DNA from: Eleginops maclovinus
Lineage: Eukaryota; Chordata; Actinopteri; Perciformes; Eleginopidae
Direction: 5' to 3'
NCBI RefSeq assembly: GCF_036324505.1
Contig: NC_086354.1
Coordinates: 6,368,217-6,432,216, forward strand
Length of the DNA: 64,000 bases
Positions 1 to 31,900 of this stretch are shown piece by piece; within the stretch, counting starts at the first letter, position 1; the number at the start of each line of letters is the position of its first letter. The position numbers and the translations under genes were made by a program. Under the pieces are notes generated by a model, which did no database searches, was not told the origin of the DNA, and worked only from the letters and a program-made list of their open reading frames with translations.

Positions 1-71
1 CACTGGCATTATTTCTGCTCTTGGATGCCTCCACTAATCCCAGTTATATGTCTTAATTTTCCTCTACCTAG

Positions 72-19597
<19,526 letters not shown>

Positions 19598-20177
19598 ACA
19601 TCTAAATGGGTTCCTCATACACTTATCTCCTTCCCTCATCCACTCCATCCTCTTCCTCCTTCTATTAGCCATGGCTCTGCCGACCTGGTCCCTCCTTTAG
19701 TGCAGACACTGACGTCTTTGACCCCTTTGACCCTCAATTTCCTGCCAGGTGATGTCCATATATCTCTGTACAGTATGGTACTTGTCTTGTGGTGTATGTG
19801 TACGTGCGCTTGTTGCTCGCCTGTGGTCCAGGTTTGCTTAGCAGATCCACTACCCGGTATCAGTCCCTGGAACCCCCCCCCCCCTTTCCCCTCACAATCC
19901 CCCACTTGCTGCTTCTACATGAAAATACGCTCAGCAGTCGTACTGCCCTACTCATTCCAAAATGCAGCATGGCACATGAGCTGCTTTTATTGCATGGGAG
20001 TGTGTGTATGTAGAGTGTGCATGCGTGTGTTTCGTGTGTGTGTGTGTGTGTGTATACAGGGCAGGGACTAATTTGCCTATATGTAGGCTCGGGTATGATT
20101 TAGTATTGTATTAATTTATTGTATAACGCCCCCTTCAGTGTTAATTATCAGCTCAATGTTCTCTTAGGAACAGAAGG

Positions 20178-20179
<2 letters not shown>

Positions 20180-20236
<57 letters not shown>
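20180..20236. repeat. (GT)n microsatellite in dnm3 3'UTR
   Basis: About 28 GT units, broken only after 20236 by TTTG. A shorter GT run is at 20031-20053. Confidence 0.95.
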
Positions 20237-20240
<4 letters not shown>

Positions 20241-20860
20241 TGCGCGAGTAATCCTGTGTATGAGTGTGTGTGAGGATGCATGTGCTGTCCGTCTGCACGT
20301 TCGTTGGCGTTTCAGTTGTATTCGTTCTCATGGTCAAAGCTGTTAAATGACGAATCATAACCCCCCCCACCCCCCGGGGGTAAATTTAATGTTGGACTTT
20401 TGTGAGTTGTTCCTGTGTTGTAGTAGCAGCCATACACACATAGCAAGGCTGAGGAGCACCTTCAGTATTCTATATATGGAAACAGCCTCAATAATGCATT
20501 TAACCTCGTCATAGGTGTCCACCTGTGCTGTATCGATGGTCATGTTGTGACCCTGCAGCCTTAAGCTCAGATTCAGACGCTGACTCGTGGGGAGGAAAAA
20601 CAAACAAAAAAAGGCAATTTCCTTCTCCTACGAACGAACATGCATTTACATGTTTCCATTTAGCCTTTTTCTCAGGTTTGAAACATGCAACTCCATGCCC
20701 ATCACAAACTAGCGGTCTTTCATCAAATCTTCTAGCCTCTCTTATTTCCTTTTCTCTCACAGCCATCGAAAGCCAGTCAGCGTCTCAACCCGAGCTTAAG
20801 GTGGTGTTGTGCTTCTCTGTCAGTTTGTTATTGTGTATGTGGGCCTAAACTGTGTTCTGA

Positions 20861-20868
20861 TGTATATA
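20861..20868 (+). promoter_or_regulatory. Pumilio response element candidate in dnm3 3'UTR
   Basis: TGTATATA matches the UGUANAUA consensus bound by Pumilio proteins in neuronal mRNAs. It is one perfect 8-mer, so chance is possible. Confidence 0.35.
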
Positions 20869-21196
20869 GGTAATGATAAGGAGATACTGTACCTGTGGAC
20901 TATTAAGACCTCATCAAGGATCCTAGCGCTTTAATCGTTCTCTGTGTCTCTACTCACTAAATGCTCTCTTCTCTTGAATTTAGACTGCCTTACCGGCATG
21001 AAATACAATTCTATATTGCCAAAGCTAAATGTAGAAAGAGAATTGGATAGTTGTGAAAAAAAAGAAGAATCTGCAGGAGACCAACATCGAAACGGTTCCA
21101 GTTGTAGAGAGTGTGATGGCTTTGTTTAGCAGAGGGCATAAAGGTAAACCGGAGAATGCATCAGTTGTTATTTTCTGTGTCTCTGTATCGCTCCTC

Positions 21197-21202
21197 AATA
21201 AA
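21197..21202 (+). terminator. dnm3: Poly(A) signal for dnm3
   Basis: Canonical AATAAA about 1.6 kb after the stop codon, followed by T- and TG-rich sequence (TGTCTGACTTTGTC) as expected for a downstream element. It is the best candidate between the dnm3 stop and the suco promoter. Confidence 0.55.
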
Positions 21203-21220
21203 CTTCTTCCTCATAATGTC

Positions 21221-22640
21221 TGACTTTGTCAAATGGCTCTTTTTTGGTTGAAGACACTGGAAATGGTACTTTATATTCAGGCAGATTCCCATCAGGGTGA
21301 AGCAACAATTACAAGATATTCAAATGAATTCACTATATGCTTTATTTATGTAAAAATAAGATGAATGTATGTGTATAAAAGTAAAATTGATGAGATACAT
21401 TTTTGGGGGGATTCATGATTTTTGAATTATAAAAAGCTCACATTTTAGTTTATGCACACCTGAGAAGACGAAATGGCTGTTATGTAGTGATAACTGACAG
21501 CTATTGTTAACAAATACAACAAAAAAAACACTTCAACTTTTCTATTGTTATTATTTTTTCGGTAAAGTACATTGAGAAAAGTTATGTTAAGTTATTTGCA
21601 AATGACAACCATTTATTGATCATCTTTAATACACTTACAGGAAGAAAAACCAACTAAGAGTAATTATTACACACTTCAGTTTCATTTAATAGTTTTTTAT
21701 TTTAACCATTATTTTCCTCACGGAGAGGCAGTACTTTACAACTTCTGTGCAAGTAAGTATTTATCTTTATTCCTGATTTAGAAACCAAATGACATCAAAA
21801 CCAATGCACGTGAGGATGGCTTTCTTGCTAATTTGTAAAGACTTCATCATACTGCATATTGTGGAAATAAAAACAAGAAAATGGGATTACTGAGGAATCA
21901 ATGCATATATTTACTGATACCACGTGATGGCAGCAGAGGCCAAATTGAATCAAATCCGTCATGTGACGAACATTTTTTTTGCACACACATAGAGTTTTAA
22001 TTTGCATCGAGCTAAATCAGAAAAAACAGGAACTCCAGGGATTGATTTAACAAAAGATGGCATGTTAGGTGATGATAAGGTGTATATCTGTTCTAAATGT
22101 CTTAATTTGTTTTGTCCCTTGCCCTCACCAAGGGGGTTTCACGTCAGCTTTTTTCTTTTGTGTAGATTGCTCCCTCTAGTGACCTCCACATGCACGTGCA
22201 TTACTGTCTCTAAGGGGGATTTGGAGCCTGTACTGTACATCATGTACTGTACAATTTATGTTATGTTAAGTGGTCGAGTAAGAACATGACGATACTTTTG
22301 CAGATGCAGGTTGATAGGTTGACACACTTTTTTAACTGCATATTACATTTGCAATACATCCTTGGATTAGCACACTATGTATCGTTTTGCACAATATTGT
22401 CACATTTAAACTAAGTAACATCCTCTAACTTGATGCCACCGATTTTCTCACCATTCAACTGAGAGGGCTTCTGCGTTATTCACCTTCTAAACACACCCCA
22501 CTACGGTGTCTCATGTATCAATGGTATTATATTATTGTGAGGCTTTTTTGTCATCATGGGTTACCATTTTCACAATTATGATAACATCTGAAAGCAGGAA
22601 CAGATCCCTTACCATCCTTTATTACCTCAATACGACAAGC
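21221..22640. other. Spacer between dnm3 and suco
   Basis: About 1.4 kb, AT-rich, without a coding exon. In mammals PIGC (minus strand) lies between DNM3 and SUCO; no PIGC-like frame is seen here on either strand. Confidence 0.55.
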
Positions 22641-22919
22641 TCCACCCACTCGGGCCACGCGTTCCACTGAAACGAGCGCTCCCAAACACACGCTCGGTTT
22701 GAACTGCGCAACGGCCCCTCTACTTTTTCATTGGACGGTTACACCAGCGGGTTGTGTGCGTGGGTGACAGCGACTAGCATCACATTCACACTTCACCCGT
22801 GAAAACAAGTTAACAGGAAAAAACGGGTGAATTTGGCTTTTAAAACAACTCTTAAGACCTAAAAGGATAAACACGCTTTTTGTTAGTACGGTGAGGATGT
22901 CTGTCCGGGCAGGAGAGGG
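22640..22919 (+). promoter_or_regulatory. suco: Candidate suco promoter and 5'UTR
   Basis: Locally GC- and CpG-richer sequence (ACGCGTTCC, ACGAGCGCTCC, CTGCGCAACGG) with an inverted CCAAT box (ATTGG, 22730-22734), no TATA box, directly before the suco start codon: a TATA-less housekeeping-type promoter. The start of transcription is not determined. Confidence 0.5.
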
Positions 22920-22923
22920 ATGA
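22897..22923 (+). other. uORF overlapping the suco start codon
   Basis: ATG at 22897 opens an 8-codon frame (MSVRAGEG) whose TGA overlaps the main ATG as ATGA (22920-22923). Its -3 base is G but +4 is T, a moderate context. Such an overlap could lower or gate suco translation by re-initiation. Confidence 0.6.
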
Positions 22924-22984
22924 AGATGACACAAATGTTATGGCGAGTTGTGTCAGTGTGGCTATGTGTAGCTGTGGTCTGTCG
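22920..22984 (+). CDS. suco: suco exon 1: signal peptide, residues 1-22
   Basis: 65 coding nt: [20 protein letters not shown] then C and a split R, with a GTAAGT donor at 22985. A basic start and hydrophobic core fit a cleaved signal peptide. In-frame ATGs at codons 3 and 6 are possible alternative starts. Confidence 0.85.
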
Positions 22985-25900
22985 GTAAGTTGACTTAATA
23001 TCACCCCATTTTCTGAAAAGAATATAATCACAACGTTAAATATAGAAAGTAACATACTGTCAGACAAACGTAAAAGTTACATTTGCCACACCGCATTATG
23101 TTAGCCAGTTAGCTAGTATTAACATGGTGTTGTGATGTGGCACCTGGCTATCTCTTCACTTGTTGTCAGTGTACGAGTTAGCTTCCGTTACTGAATAACT
23201 AGCTAGCCTGTTAGCTAGGGTTAACACAGCTATTTGACGTAATAACTACCTAACACTCGAAGCCCTCCACACAAAGTCATTGTGGGTGATTTAACACAAT
23301 TAGTAACATAAGTTTAAACAGCTGCTAAAGTCTGTATCTCCTTTAAGCACGAGTATTTGGTGTATGGAAGACATTTGACTTGGAACAGCAGTAGGAAAGG
23401 TGTCACACTGCTGAGTCAATTGCTGGAGCTTCCCACGACCCATACTGTCACAGAGCTAACGTTAGCCTCAGATTTGCTCTTGACAGGATTACTGGCCTGT
23501 CACGTCAGTCCTGCTGAAAGCTGGAGGTTGTTAGGTCTATGTAAATCTGACAGATCACAGTAATGCCATCAGAGAGGCAGATTATGGAGGAGGATTGTGG
23601 GCTGTAGCCATGATGTTACAGGATAGTAACGCAACACTTCAGATAGAGAGAGAAGGGAGGGGCATGATGTAATATGGTATTAACATCTATGTTAATATTG
23701 ACCTGGCCTACTTTCACAAGCACTGCTTTGGCTTACCTTTCAGAGTGAAGCTGTTAGTTATACATGCTTTTTATGATGTTCTGTATCTCTTGGCATTCAG
23801 GTAACAGGTAAACAGTTTGAGTCTCTGGAAGTGTGTCAGTTCATACATTTTGTTGCATTTTTCAAGCTCTCAGACATGTCACAGCAGACATAGCAAAGGT
23901 GTAAATTCTACTGACATGATGAACACCTGTAGTTTTCAGTTTAGGTCTAACAGGCTCTTGTTATGCAGGTTAGGATCTGGAATAACTGGAATGTCAAACA
24001 GGAACACTGAATGGACGCGTTATGTCAGCCTTCATCAATTTCTTGAATACATTAACCTCATAAATAGCGCATGAATATAGTTGATATCATTGTGAGTTAT
24101 TGTGCAGCGCGCACAATAAATCACAATGATATCAACTATATTCATATCGCAGGAACCCAATTTCTGTTAGAGGCTAAACATGTGTCAAAGGGGCCATATT
24201 ACGCTCATTTTCAGGTTCATATTTGTATATTGTGTCTCTACTGTGACATGTCTCCATGCTTTAATTCAAAAAGCTCTTTATTTTTCTCATACTGCCTGTG
24301 CTGCAGCCCCTCTTTTCACCCTCTGTCTGAAACCAGAGCCCAGTCTGCTCTGATTGGTTATCTGGCCGGCTTTGTTGTGATTTTTCAACAACTTAGAGAT
24401 GTCCTGTCCCTAAGCAAATCACGTACAATGTAATGGAGCGCTAGCCAATACAAACGTCAGTGTTACATCATGATGTCACTCCTCTTAATGAAACCATTTT
24501 GAATGAAGTATGGTGGAGCAAAGAAATCACGACCTTAAAAACTTATAAAACATGTTTGCTTTGTACAAAACCTCTTCCCATTATATAAAAAATATGATTA
24601 AAAAAATATAAAATCCTTCCAGTATCAAGAATCATATCACACTTGCAATATCAGTTTAAATCATCTTTATTTATTCCAAATTGTGCAGCCTTCTGCTAAA
24701 ATATTTGCCATTATATTGTGGAACTTTGAATGTGGCCAACATCAGGAGAAATGAATCACTATGCATTACTGTTTGTCACAATACAAAGTGTTTGTCATAC
24801 TCATATTCCAAAATCTCTTCAGTGAATGAAGTCATAATCCCCATATGTGTGATATGATTTACTCAATCTTATCAGATTATTATAATTGGAGTAATCGATG
24901 ATGCATCACGCCACGCCACATTCTTGTGATGGAATATGAGAGTCACAGGTCACCTGTCAGTCAGATGTGTGTCTCAGGACAATCTGGATGAGTGGACAAA
25001 TCCACATCATCTTTGCCCTTGTGATACATTTTTATATATCTATTTTACTTGTTGCATAGTATTCAGCAATTTATTTCAATCAACTCTGCTCTGTAAAAGC
25101 ACTATTTTTAAGTATTACACAGGGTCTGCTATCCCTTAAGCACCACTAGGGCTGTAACAAAAACACATTTTCATTGTCCCTTGATCTGCCAACTATTAGA
25201 TTAATACTAGATTATTATTTTCGTCTATAAAATTAAAAAAAGAAAAAAATGGTCCATTCTAATTTCTTTTCTAAGTGACGTCTTCAAATGTCATGATTTG
25301 TCAGCCAAACACAGACATATTTAGTTGAATATGCCAAACAAACAGGTTCTGAGAAAATGTATATTTGAGAGACTTAAAACAGCGATTCCTGACATTTTAG
25401 AAATATAAAACAACTTTCAACAATTAATCACTTATCGAAATAGTTGGCCATTTTTTTCCTGATGATTGACCAATTGTTGCAGCTCTAAACATATTCTATT
25501 GTTGCATGTTTTTTGAATTACTCAAAAAAAATGTCATTGCTGTACAGTATGTATATCAAATCAGGCCCACATTGGGAATATCCATATCTGTTTAAGCCTC
25601 TGGCATTTCCTCCATTTCCTTTGTTCAGTCTCCTGCTTTAACTCTTTGTAAGCAGTGAGTTAATTATCAAGCAGGTCGTGGTTGCACACCGCTGTTGCTC
25701 CTCTGGGCCTTTCAATTAGAAAACAACTGCTCTGTTGTGCACTAATGCGCCTCTCACCGGTCTAGACCTTAAAGTCAGATGAACAGAAGGAGTTACGCGA
25801 CCCAGCCCTGCCCACAGGCCAAGTCAAATCCCCGACCTGGAATCCAGAATGAAATCCAGATAAATCCTCGGATTGTTGACAAGTATGCAGTCGCTGTTTG

Positions 25901-28900
25901 AGTGTGAGAGCGAACCCCCGCAGGAACTTTTCATTGTTATTGCAATTATTAAAATCCTTGTTAGGGCTACCTCCTGTTGTTGTTTACCTACCAGGAGGGA
26001 CCTCAGCAGACCTCACCATTGTTCCTGACTTAGCGTGCCACCAATCAGAACTGCATTGTTTTTATTTAAAGAAAGGCATTTAATACACTTATAATTTCAA
26101 ACTCTTATTAGAAAAAAAACCAAAACTGTAGTAAGCAAATAAAATGTATTTATTTGCAATGAAATACAGTTAAAACTATAATACATAAAATAACAGTCAA
26201 CAAATTAGAGGAAATAAGAAATGAATAACAAAAAAAGGAAGGATACATAAAAGAGATAATACATAATCAATGCAAATAATTGTGCCGTAGGGTCGTTAGT
26301 AATGTTTTGTGTGTATACCTCACCCGTTTGTACATCTATTGTAAAAGATGTGGACTTGTTTTCAAAGTAATTTTTTCCTTTGCATGTATTTCATTTAAAA
26401 GGTCCTTTAATCTAGATTTGATTAAGTTATCATCTTTTAACCAATTCCTCGTCCTTTGTTTAATTATTATGACTGGTATTACTTGGAATGTATAATAATA
26501 TAATGTAATGAAATTGTAGGATAATTAGGTTTTTATTTACAGAGGTTTAGCTTTTTATTTTATTCAGCTTATAGATTTACATGATACAAATAATACAAAA
26601 TAATTGTCACATATGATGCTTTGAAAAAAAACAATAAAACATAAGTGTCTTTATAATAATTTAAGGACATTATATGTTTATTACCTTTTCATACAGTCAG
26701 TTGGAGTGATACACCACATGTTTGAGGCGTGTCTTTACTCCGACAACGCTCTCTGACTGCACACAGATAAGATAAGTTGTGTCTGTTGGGATAGCGGAAC
26801 CACAGGACTCTCTCAGTGAGTCATCCTGTGACATTGCACTGCAGCTTCCACAGAGTATGACTCACTGCAGTCATATAAAGTGTTTGATCGGCTGCTTGAT
26901 TCAAAAGTTTATACCCCTTCACAGTCCTGTTCTTCTGTTCCAGATACATGACATCTCCCTCGTGCTTTCACAAGTGACCTACCTTCATTATGACACTGAT
27001 GTCTTTCTCTACGTCTCGTAGCTCCCCTAGTTGCTATGTCGGTTGCACGGAGACGCTGCAGGAGGCTCCGAGGCCCGTGTCCTCACAGGACCTCGGTTCG
27101 GAGGAAGAGTCAGGGGAAGAAATTCATCATCACAAGGTAGCAACTGCTGTAGCATGACCATAATGCGGCCCACACCGAAGATTCAAAGGTTTCATGTCAT
27201 AAGCACGCTTCTTTGTAGTTGTTGTTGAAAATTAAGTCCCAGGCTAGCGGTGCAGCATGCTCTACAATATGCTGATACTTTATTGTCAGGTCAAGTCTGA
27301 CATTCTTCTTGCATCACAGCAGCTCCATTTAAAACATCAACTAGGACACATTTAAAAAAAAAAAGAGGAAACTTTAATATAGAATAACAATCAGTGGGGA
27401 TGTTCAAAATCCTGTTCAAGGCAAAAAGGAAAGGAAGATTAAATAAAAAGTGCAATTTAAAAAAGTGCAACTGATGCAATTGTAGCGACCAAAATCCTAG
27501 AATCTATTCAAGATAATGAGCTTAAACTAAACTGCAGCTGAGGCACCATATAGCCAATCTTACGCAGGGAAAATGATCCAGGCCCAGACAAGTCAGTTGA
27601 CCAACATTAGATTGATTTGGCTAACATATAACGTAACTTATGAGGCACTATACCTCACTTCTAGTGAGTGGCCCAGCCCTTTGTATATTTATCTGTATGT
27701 GGCCCTTTGGAAACCCCTCATTTACCCACACAGGAAACCTACTGGCATGCTAGACTCACATCAGATAACATGTTTTTAGTTTCAGTATCTCTGTGGTGTA
27801 GATAATATTTGTTTGTGTGTTTTTCTTCAGGTTGAGGAAAGCTTGATCTTCCCTGCCCAGTCCCTCTCTGACAGTGAGAAGTTGATGGAGGATGATCGGC
27901 AAAAAGAGGATGAGAAGTTGCAAGAAGTGGACGAAGAATTATATTTAAAGGTACTTTATAGTTAGAGGGTTTATGTAAATTAGAAAACTGCAAATACATT
28001 TTATTCCCGGATGTTTTCTTAAGTCAGAGATAATGTGTAAGGTCAGACTTCCATTTGGTTTCCTGTTGTGCTCCTTCTTATTGATTGTTCCTGGCACAGT
28101 GGAAGCTTTCATTGCTATCTTGCTAATCCGACTCTGGCTAATGGGCAGGTCACGCTCAACATCTTCCTCCACAGCTCAAACATCTCTGTGCTTATCCATC
28201 AGGCATTTGAAGGTGGGGAGCCCTCTGTAGAGGAAGACTTGAAGCCCGACATAGAGATTTCACCACCTGAGCCAGAACCTGAGCAAATCTTAGAAAATCC
28301 ACACCCCGAAACCTCCGCCACTCAAGACCAGGACTCCGCGGCCCTGCTGGCTTCCTCTGAGCCTGTCTCTGATACTGCTGCTGAGCCCGAAGACAATTCC
28401 AACATCCTTAACCTTCAAGAAAGCACCCCAGAGAGGCAAGATATCAGATTATTTAATGGTTTTTGGACTGCTTACTTTGCTCTTTCTAATTCTTTTGTTT
28501 GGAAAATGCACACTGCTTGAGTAACAGTACCTTTATAAGAGCAAGTTCTTTTAAAATATGTGTTTTTCTTTGTTTTCATGTGAGTAAAAAAGGCAGCAAG
28601 AGTGTAACATGGATGGTTGTTTCTTTCAGTGTTTCAGCTGACGCAGCTGCACCTGAGGTCATTTATTCCGACCCGCCCCAAGCTGACTGTGAAGAAGTAC
28701 AGGAAGAAGGAGAAGAAGAAGAAGACAATCCATATGACAATGAAAGGTGGGTAGGGGAAATCATGTGCCCTACTTAGTGAGATGAAGAGATATAAATAGC
28801 CTTTCACTTGCAATGTTGGAAAGTTGGCTTTGAATGAATGCAAGGCCACAACAAAATGTAAGAATAGTACCACTGTGTAATTTTCTTGCCACAAGGGATC

Positions 28901-31900
28901 GTTCCACCAAAACAAAAGGCAGCATTTGGTGATGTTCTGATGAAGTGGATCAAGGGGGTTTGTCATTGCAGTTACCTTCTCCCGCTGAAGGTTACTTCAG
29001 TTTTACTAAACATGTCTGCCTCTCTCAAAAACAAAAAGCAGTTTAACAGCGGTGAAAACCTGTACCAACACGGGATAAAACATTTTCACACCCAAATCTC
29101 CTCTATGGAAGTTTGGGGGAAATAGGATGTAGTGGCTGCGAACTCATGTTTCTCTCTGATGATTTAGAAACCAGACTTTCAGGGGGTGTTTACTGGGATC
29201 CAAATGTATCCACTAAGGACTCCTCCTATCCAAAAACTAAAATTCGAAGCGGTACAAACACAATAAAAACAGTGTTTCTCAAATGCTGTTTTGCTGTCGC
29301 TAATATTTGCTTAGCTTGGGTCTCTGAGATCTTCATATCCGTTCAATGACAACTAAAATCCTTTATGCAGTTCAAATCTGTATTTAAAAACGACCAAGAT
29401 CTAAGAAGTATATATAATAAGAATGTGGCTTTACCTGTATGACAAGCTATTTCTGGCAGACTACCACCACTCTTACACATGCAACCAAAATACAATAGAC
29501 TTTTTCCTTGATTGAAATGTCTCTCGGTTTTGAAATTGAAAGTTTTGGGAGACAATGGAATATTAGTACCCAATTCATCAAAAATATATGGCTAAGTTCC
29601 TGTAACTTGGGATATTTTATTGGTAAAATGTTCAAAGGACAAATTAGAGCTTGTGACCCCTAAACATCAACGTTTCTTCTTTTTTTCCCACAGCAGTCCT
29701 CCAATTGTTCTGGAGAACACTTCCAATGTTCACACTGCAGGTACTAAAACCCACACGGACCAACCTCTCATTCCTCCGGTGGCTCATGGCACAGAGCACC
29801 TGGAGGCCGGCGCATTGCACAAGCTGGAGGAGCAGGTAAGGCGCTCAGATAACACGTGAACTACTTTCTCTTTTGTCTACCTAGAGAGGTGCCCCAGCTC
29901 TAATTGTTCTCATTATCTTTGACAGGATCCCAGACCCCCTGCCGTCACAGGCACAGATTCCAGCGCAAGCAGCAAAGACCCCGAGGACATCCCCACCTTT
30001 GAAGAGTGGTCGCGCAAGATGATGGAGATGGAGAATGGAAAGAGTAAGATTACAGAGTGTGAGGGTCCAGGACATATTCCTGTTTTTGTGTGGACTGGAT
30101 TTGAACCTTTTGTTATGTTTTCCTCTAAATAGCTCAGTCTACTCATACTTCTCACAACGGGGCTGCTCCTGTGGTGAAGAAGGTCCAGAAGAATTTCAAC
30201 AACTACGCCTCAGTGGAGTGTGGCGCTAAGATCCTTGGTGCTAACCCAGAAGCAAAGGTACTGTGTGTGTAAAGGAAATAGTGTCAGCAGGAAATCAGGT
30301 TACATGTCCCGATTAAAGAACACAGAAACATACTGTTCAAGTCGTTTGAACAACGATACAAACAGGGGAAGTAAATGCAGCAAAAAATGACAATACAAAA
30401 GTACAATTACGCACATATACCAATAAGGACTGTAATCACAAAGTGACAATTAACTGGTAGCCTACTGCTCTCCGTTAGCTTTAGAAGCCGTCAAATATAT
30501 TAAAGGTAAGCGAACAATCCCTTTAAGGGTTAAAATACAGATTGGTGCAGGGATGATGTATTTGTGCAGGCCAACCCGGAAATGAGCATCACAAGGGCTC
30601 CTTTGACAAAAAGCAATATGATTTTTTAGCAGGATTTCAGAATATTGCAGAATAAAAGAAGGGCAACAGGGTGTGGTTAGAGCGCTGGGGGCTGGAGTGA
30701 TGGGCGTGGCTCAGCCGGAGACCACACAGCTGATCAGAATCAGATAATGAGTCATGTAACAAAAGCATGCTGGTAACCTGGTTCTGGGTCCTGAGAGAGC
30801 CGCCTCAGAAACAGAGGAGGACTGCATTCTGTATTATTTTCCTGTATATTGCCTCAGTTACTGCCACCCAGCTAATTCTTTAATTGTTAGTTTTCGAAAC
30901 CCAACCTTCTCCTTCCGTCATATTTAACCCAAGTGTGACCCCGAACGCTCACTAAAAATACATTTGTCAAACGCATGTATGATACTTAGACGTGGATAAT
31001 CTGCACACATTAACACCACTTTATCATTGCTGAAGTGTAGAAGGAAACCACTATGTAAATAGCTCGTGCAATGCTATAAACATACTACATCCTGGTCATG
31101 TGGCTTCACATCACCCATGCTAAGCTAAAAGGCGGCTAATGTTAGGTAGTCTCACTGTGCATGGCTGTTTTAACCATGCATCGAATCTTCAGACATTTAT
31201 GAGTGGGGCTTATTTTATTTAACCACAGATTTATGTAGGCATCTATCTAGAAAACACATTCAAAACAACATTGAGTTGGAGAGAGGAGGGTAACCAAGTG
31301 GAAAAACCTTACACATTCCTGTGTTTTAAGACTCTTTAAAGAACCTCACCCAAATGAGGCAAAACAAATCTCCACCAGAATGAAGACACTAAAGTTATAC
31401 AGCAATAAAAACACAAATGTGTCATGGCGTTACAGTTACAACAATATGTGTGATGCTACTGAGCAATCTGCCTGATGTTGACATAACCACAAAACCAGCT
31501 AATTCTTTCTCTGAATTTCTTCCACACAGAGCACTTCAGCGATACTGAAGGAGAACATGGACATTTACATGCTGAACCCCTGCAGTAATAAAATCTGGTA
31601 TGTTGTTCATGCTTCTCCTGCTTTCTATCCAAAGATGAAGCATGTTTTTGAGTCCTTCTTTTTCTTTCTCGTCCAGGTTCATCATCGAGCTCTGTGAGCC
31701 CATCCAGGTGAAGCAGCTGGACATCGCTAACTTTGAGCTGTTCTCCTCCACTCCCAAAGACTTCCTTGTCTCCATCAGTGACAGGTATGCACTGCACCTA
31801 TCATACATACCATATTTACCGGTGTATTACCAATCCTTTTGCCCCGGAATGTGTTTTATTATGGAAGGGGAAAAAAACCCATACATTTTAATGATCAAAA

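Larger units (their letters stand above)
19598..21220 (+). other. dnm3: dnm3 3' untranslated region
   Basis: Runs from the TAA to just past an AATAAA at 21197-21202. It holds a possible alternative terminal acceptor (19700), GT tracts (20031-20053, 20180-20236) and a Pumilio-type site. No convincing ORF. The true cleavage site is inferred. Confidence 0.5.
22985..27021. other. suco intron 1 (4 kb)
   Basis: Holds the 35-bp hairpin at 24071-24145, a diverged piggyBac-type MITE copy, a hAT-like MITE (25147-25489) and a half copy of another (about 24,660-24,700). The remainder is AT-rich, especially 26,080-26,690, without coding signals. Confidence 0.6.

Noticed and set aside
26900..26980. Alternative acceptor for suco exon 2 at TTCTGTTCCAG (26931-26942)
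   Set aside because: In the phase set by exon 1 it reaches a TGA after about ten codons; the acceptor at 27020-27021 stays open to a good donor.
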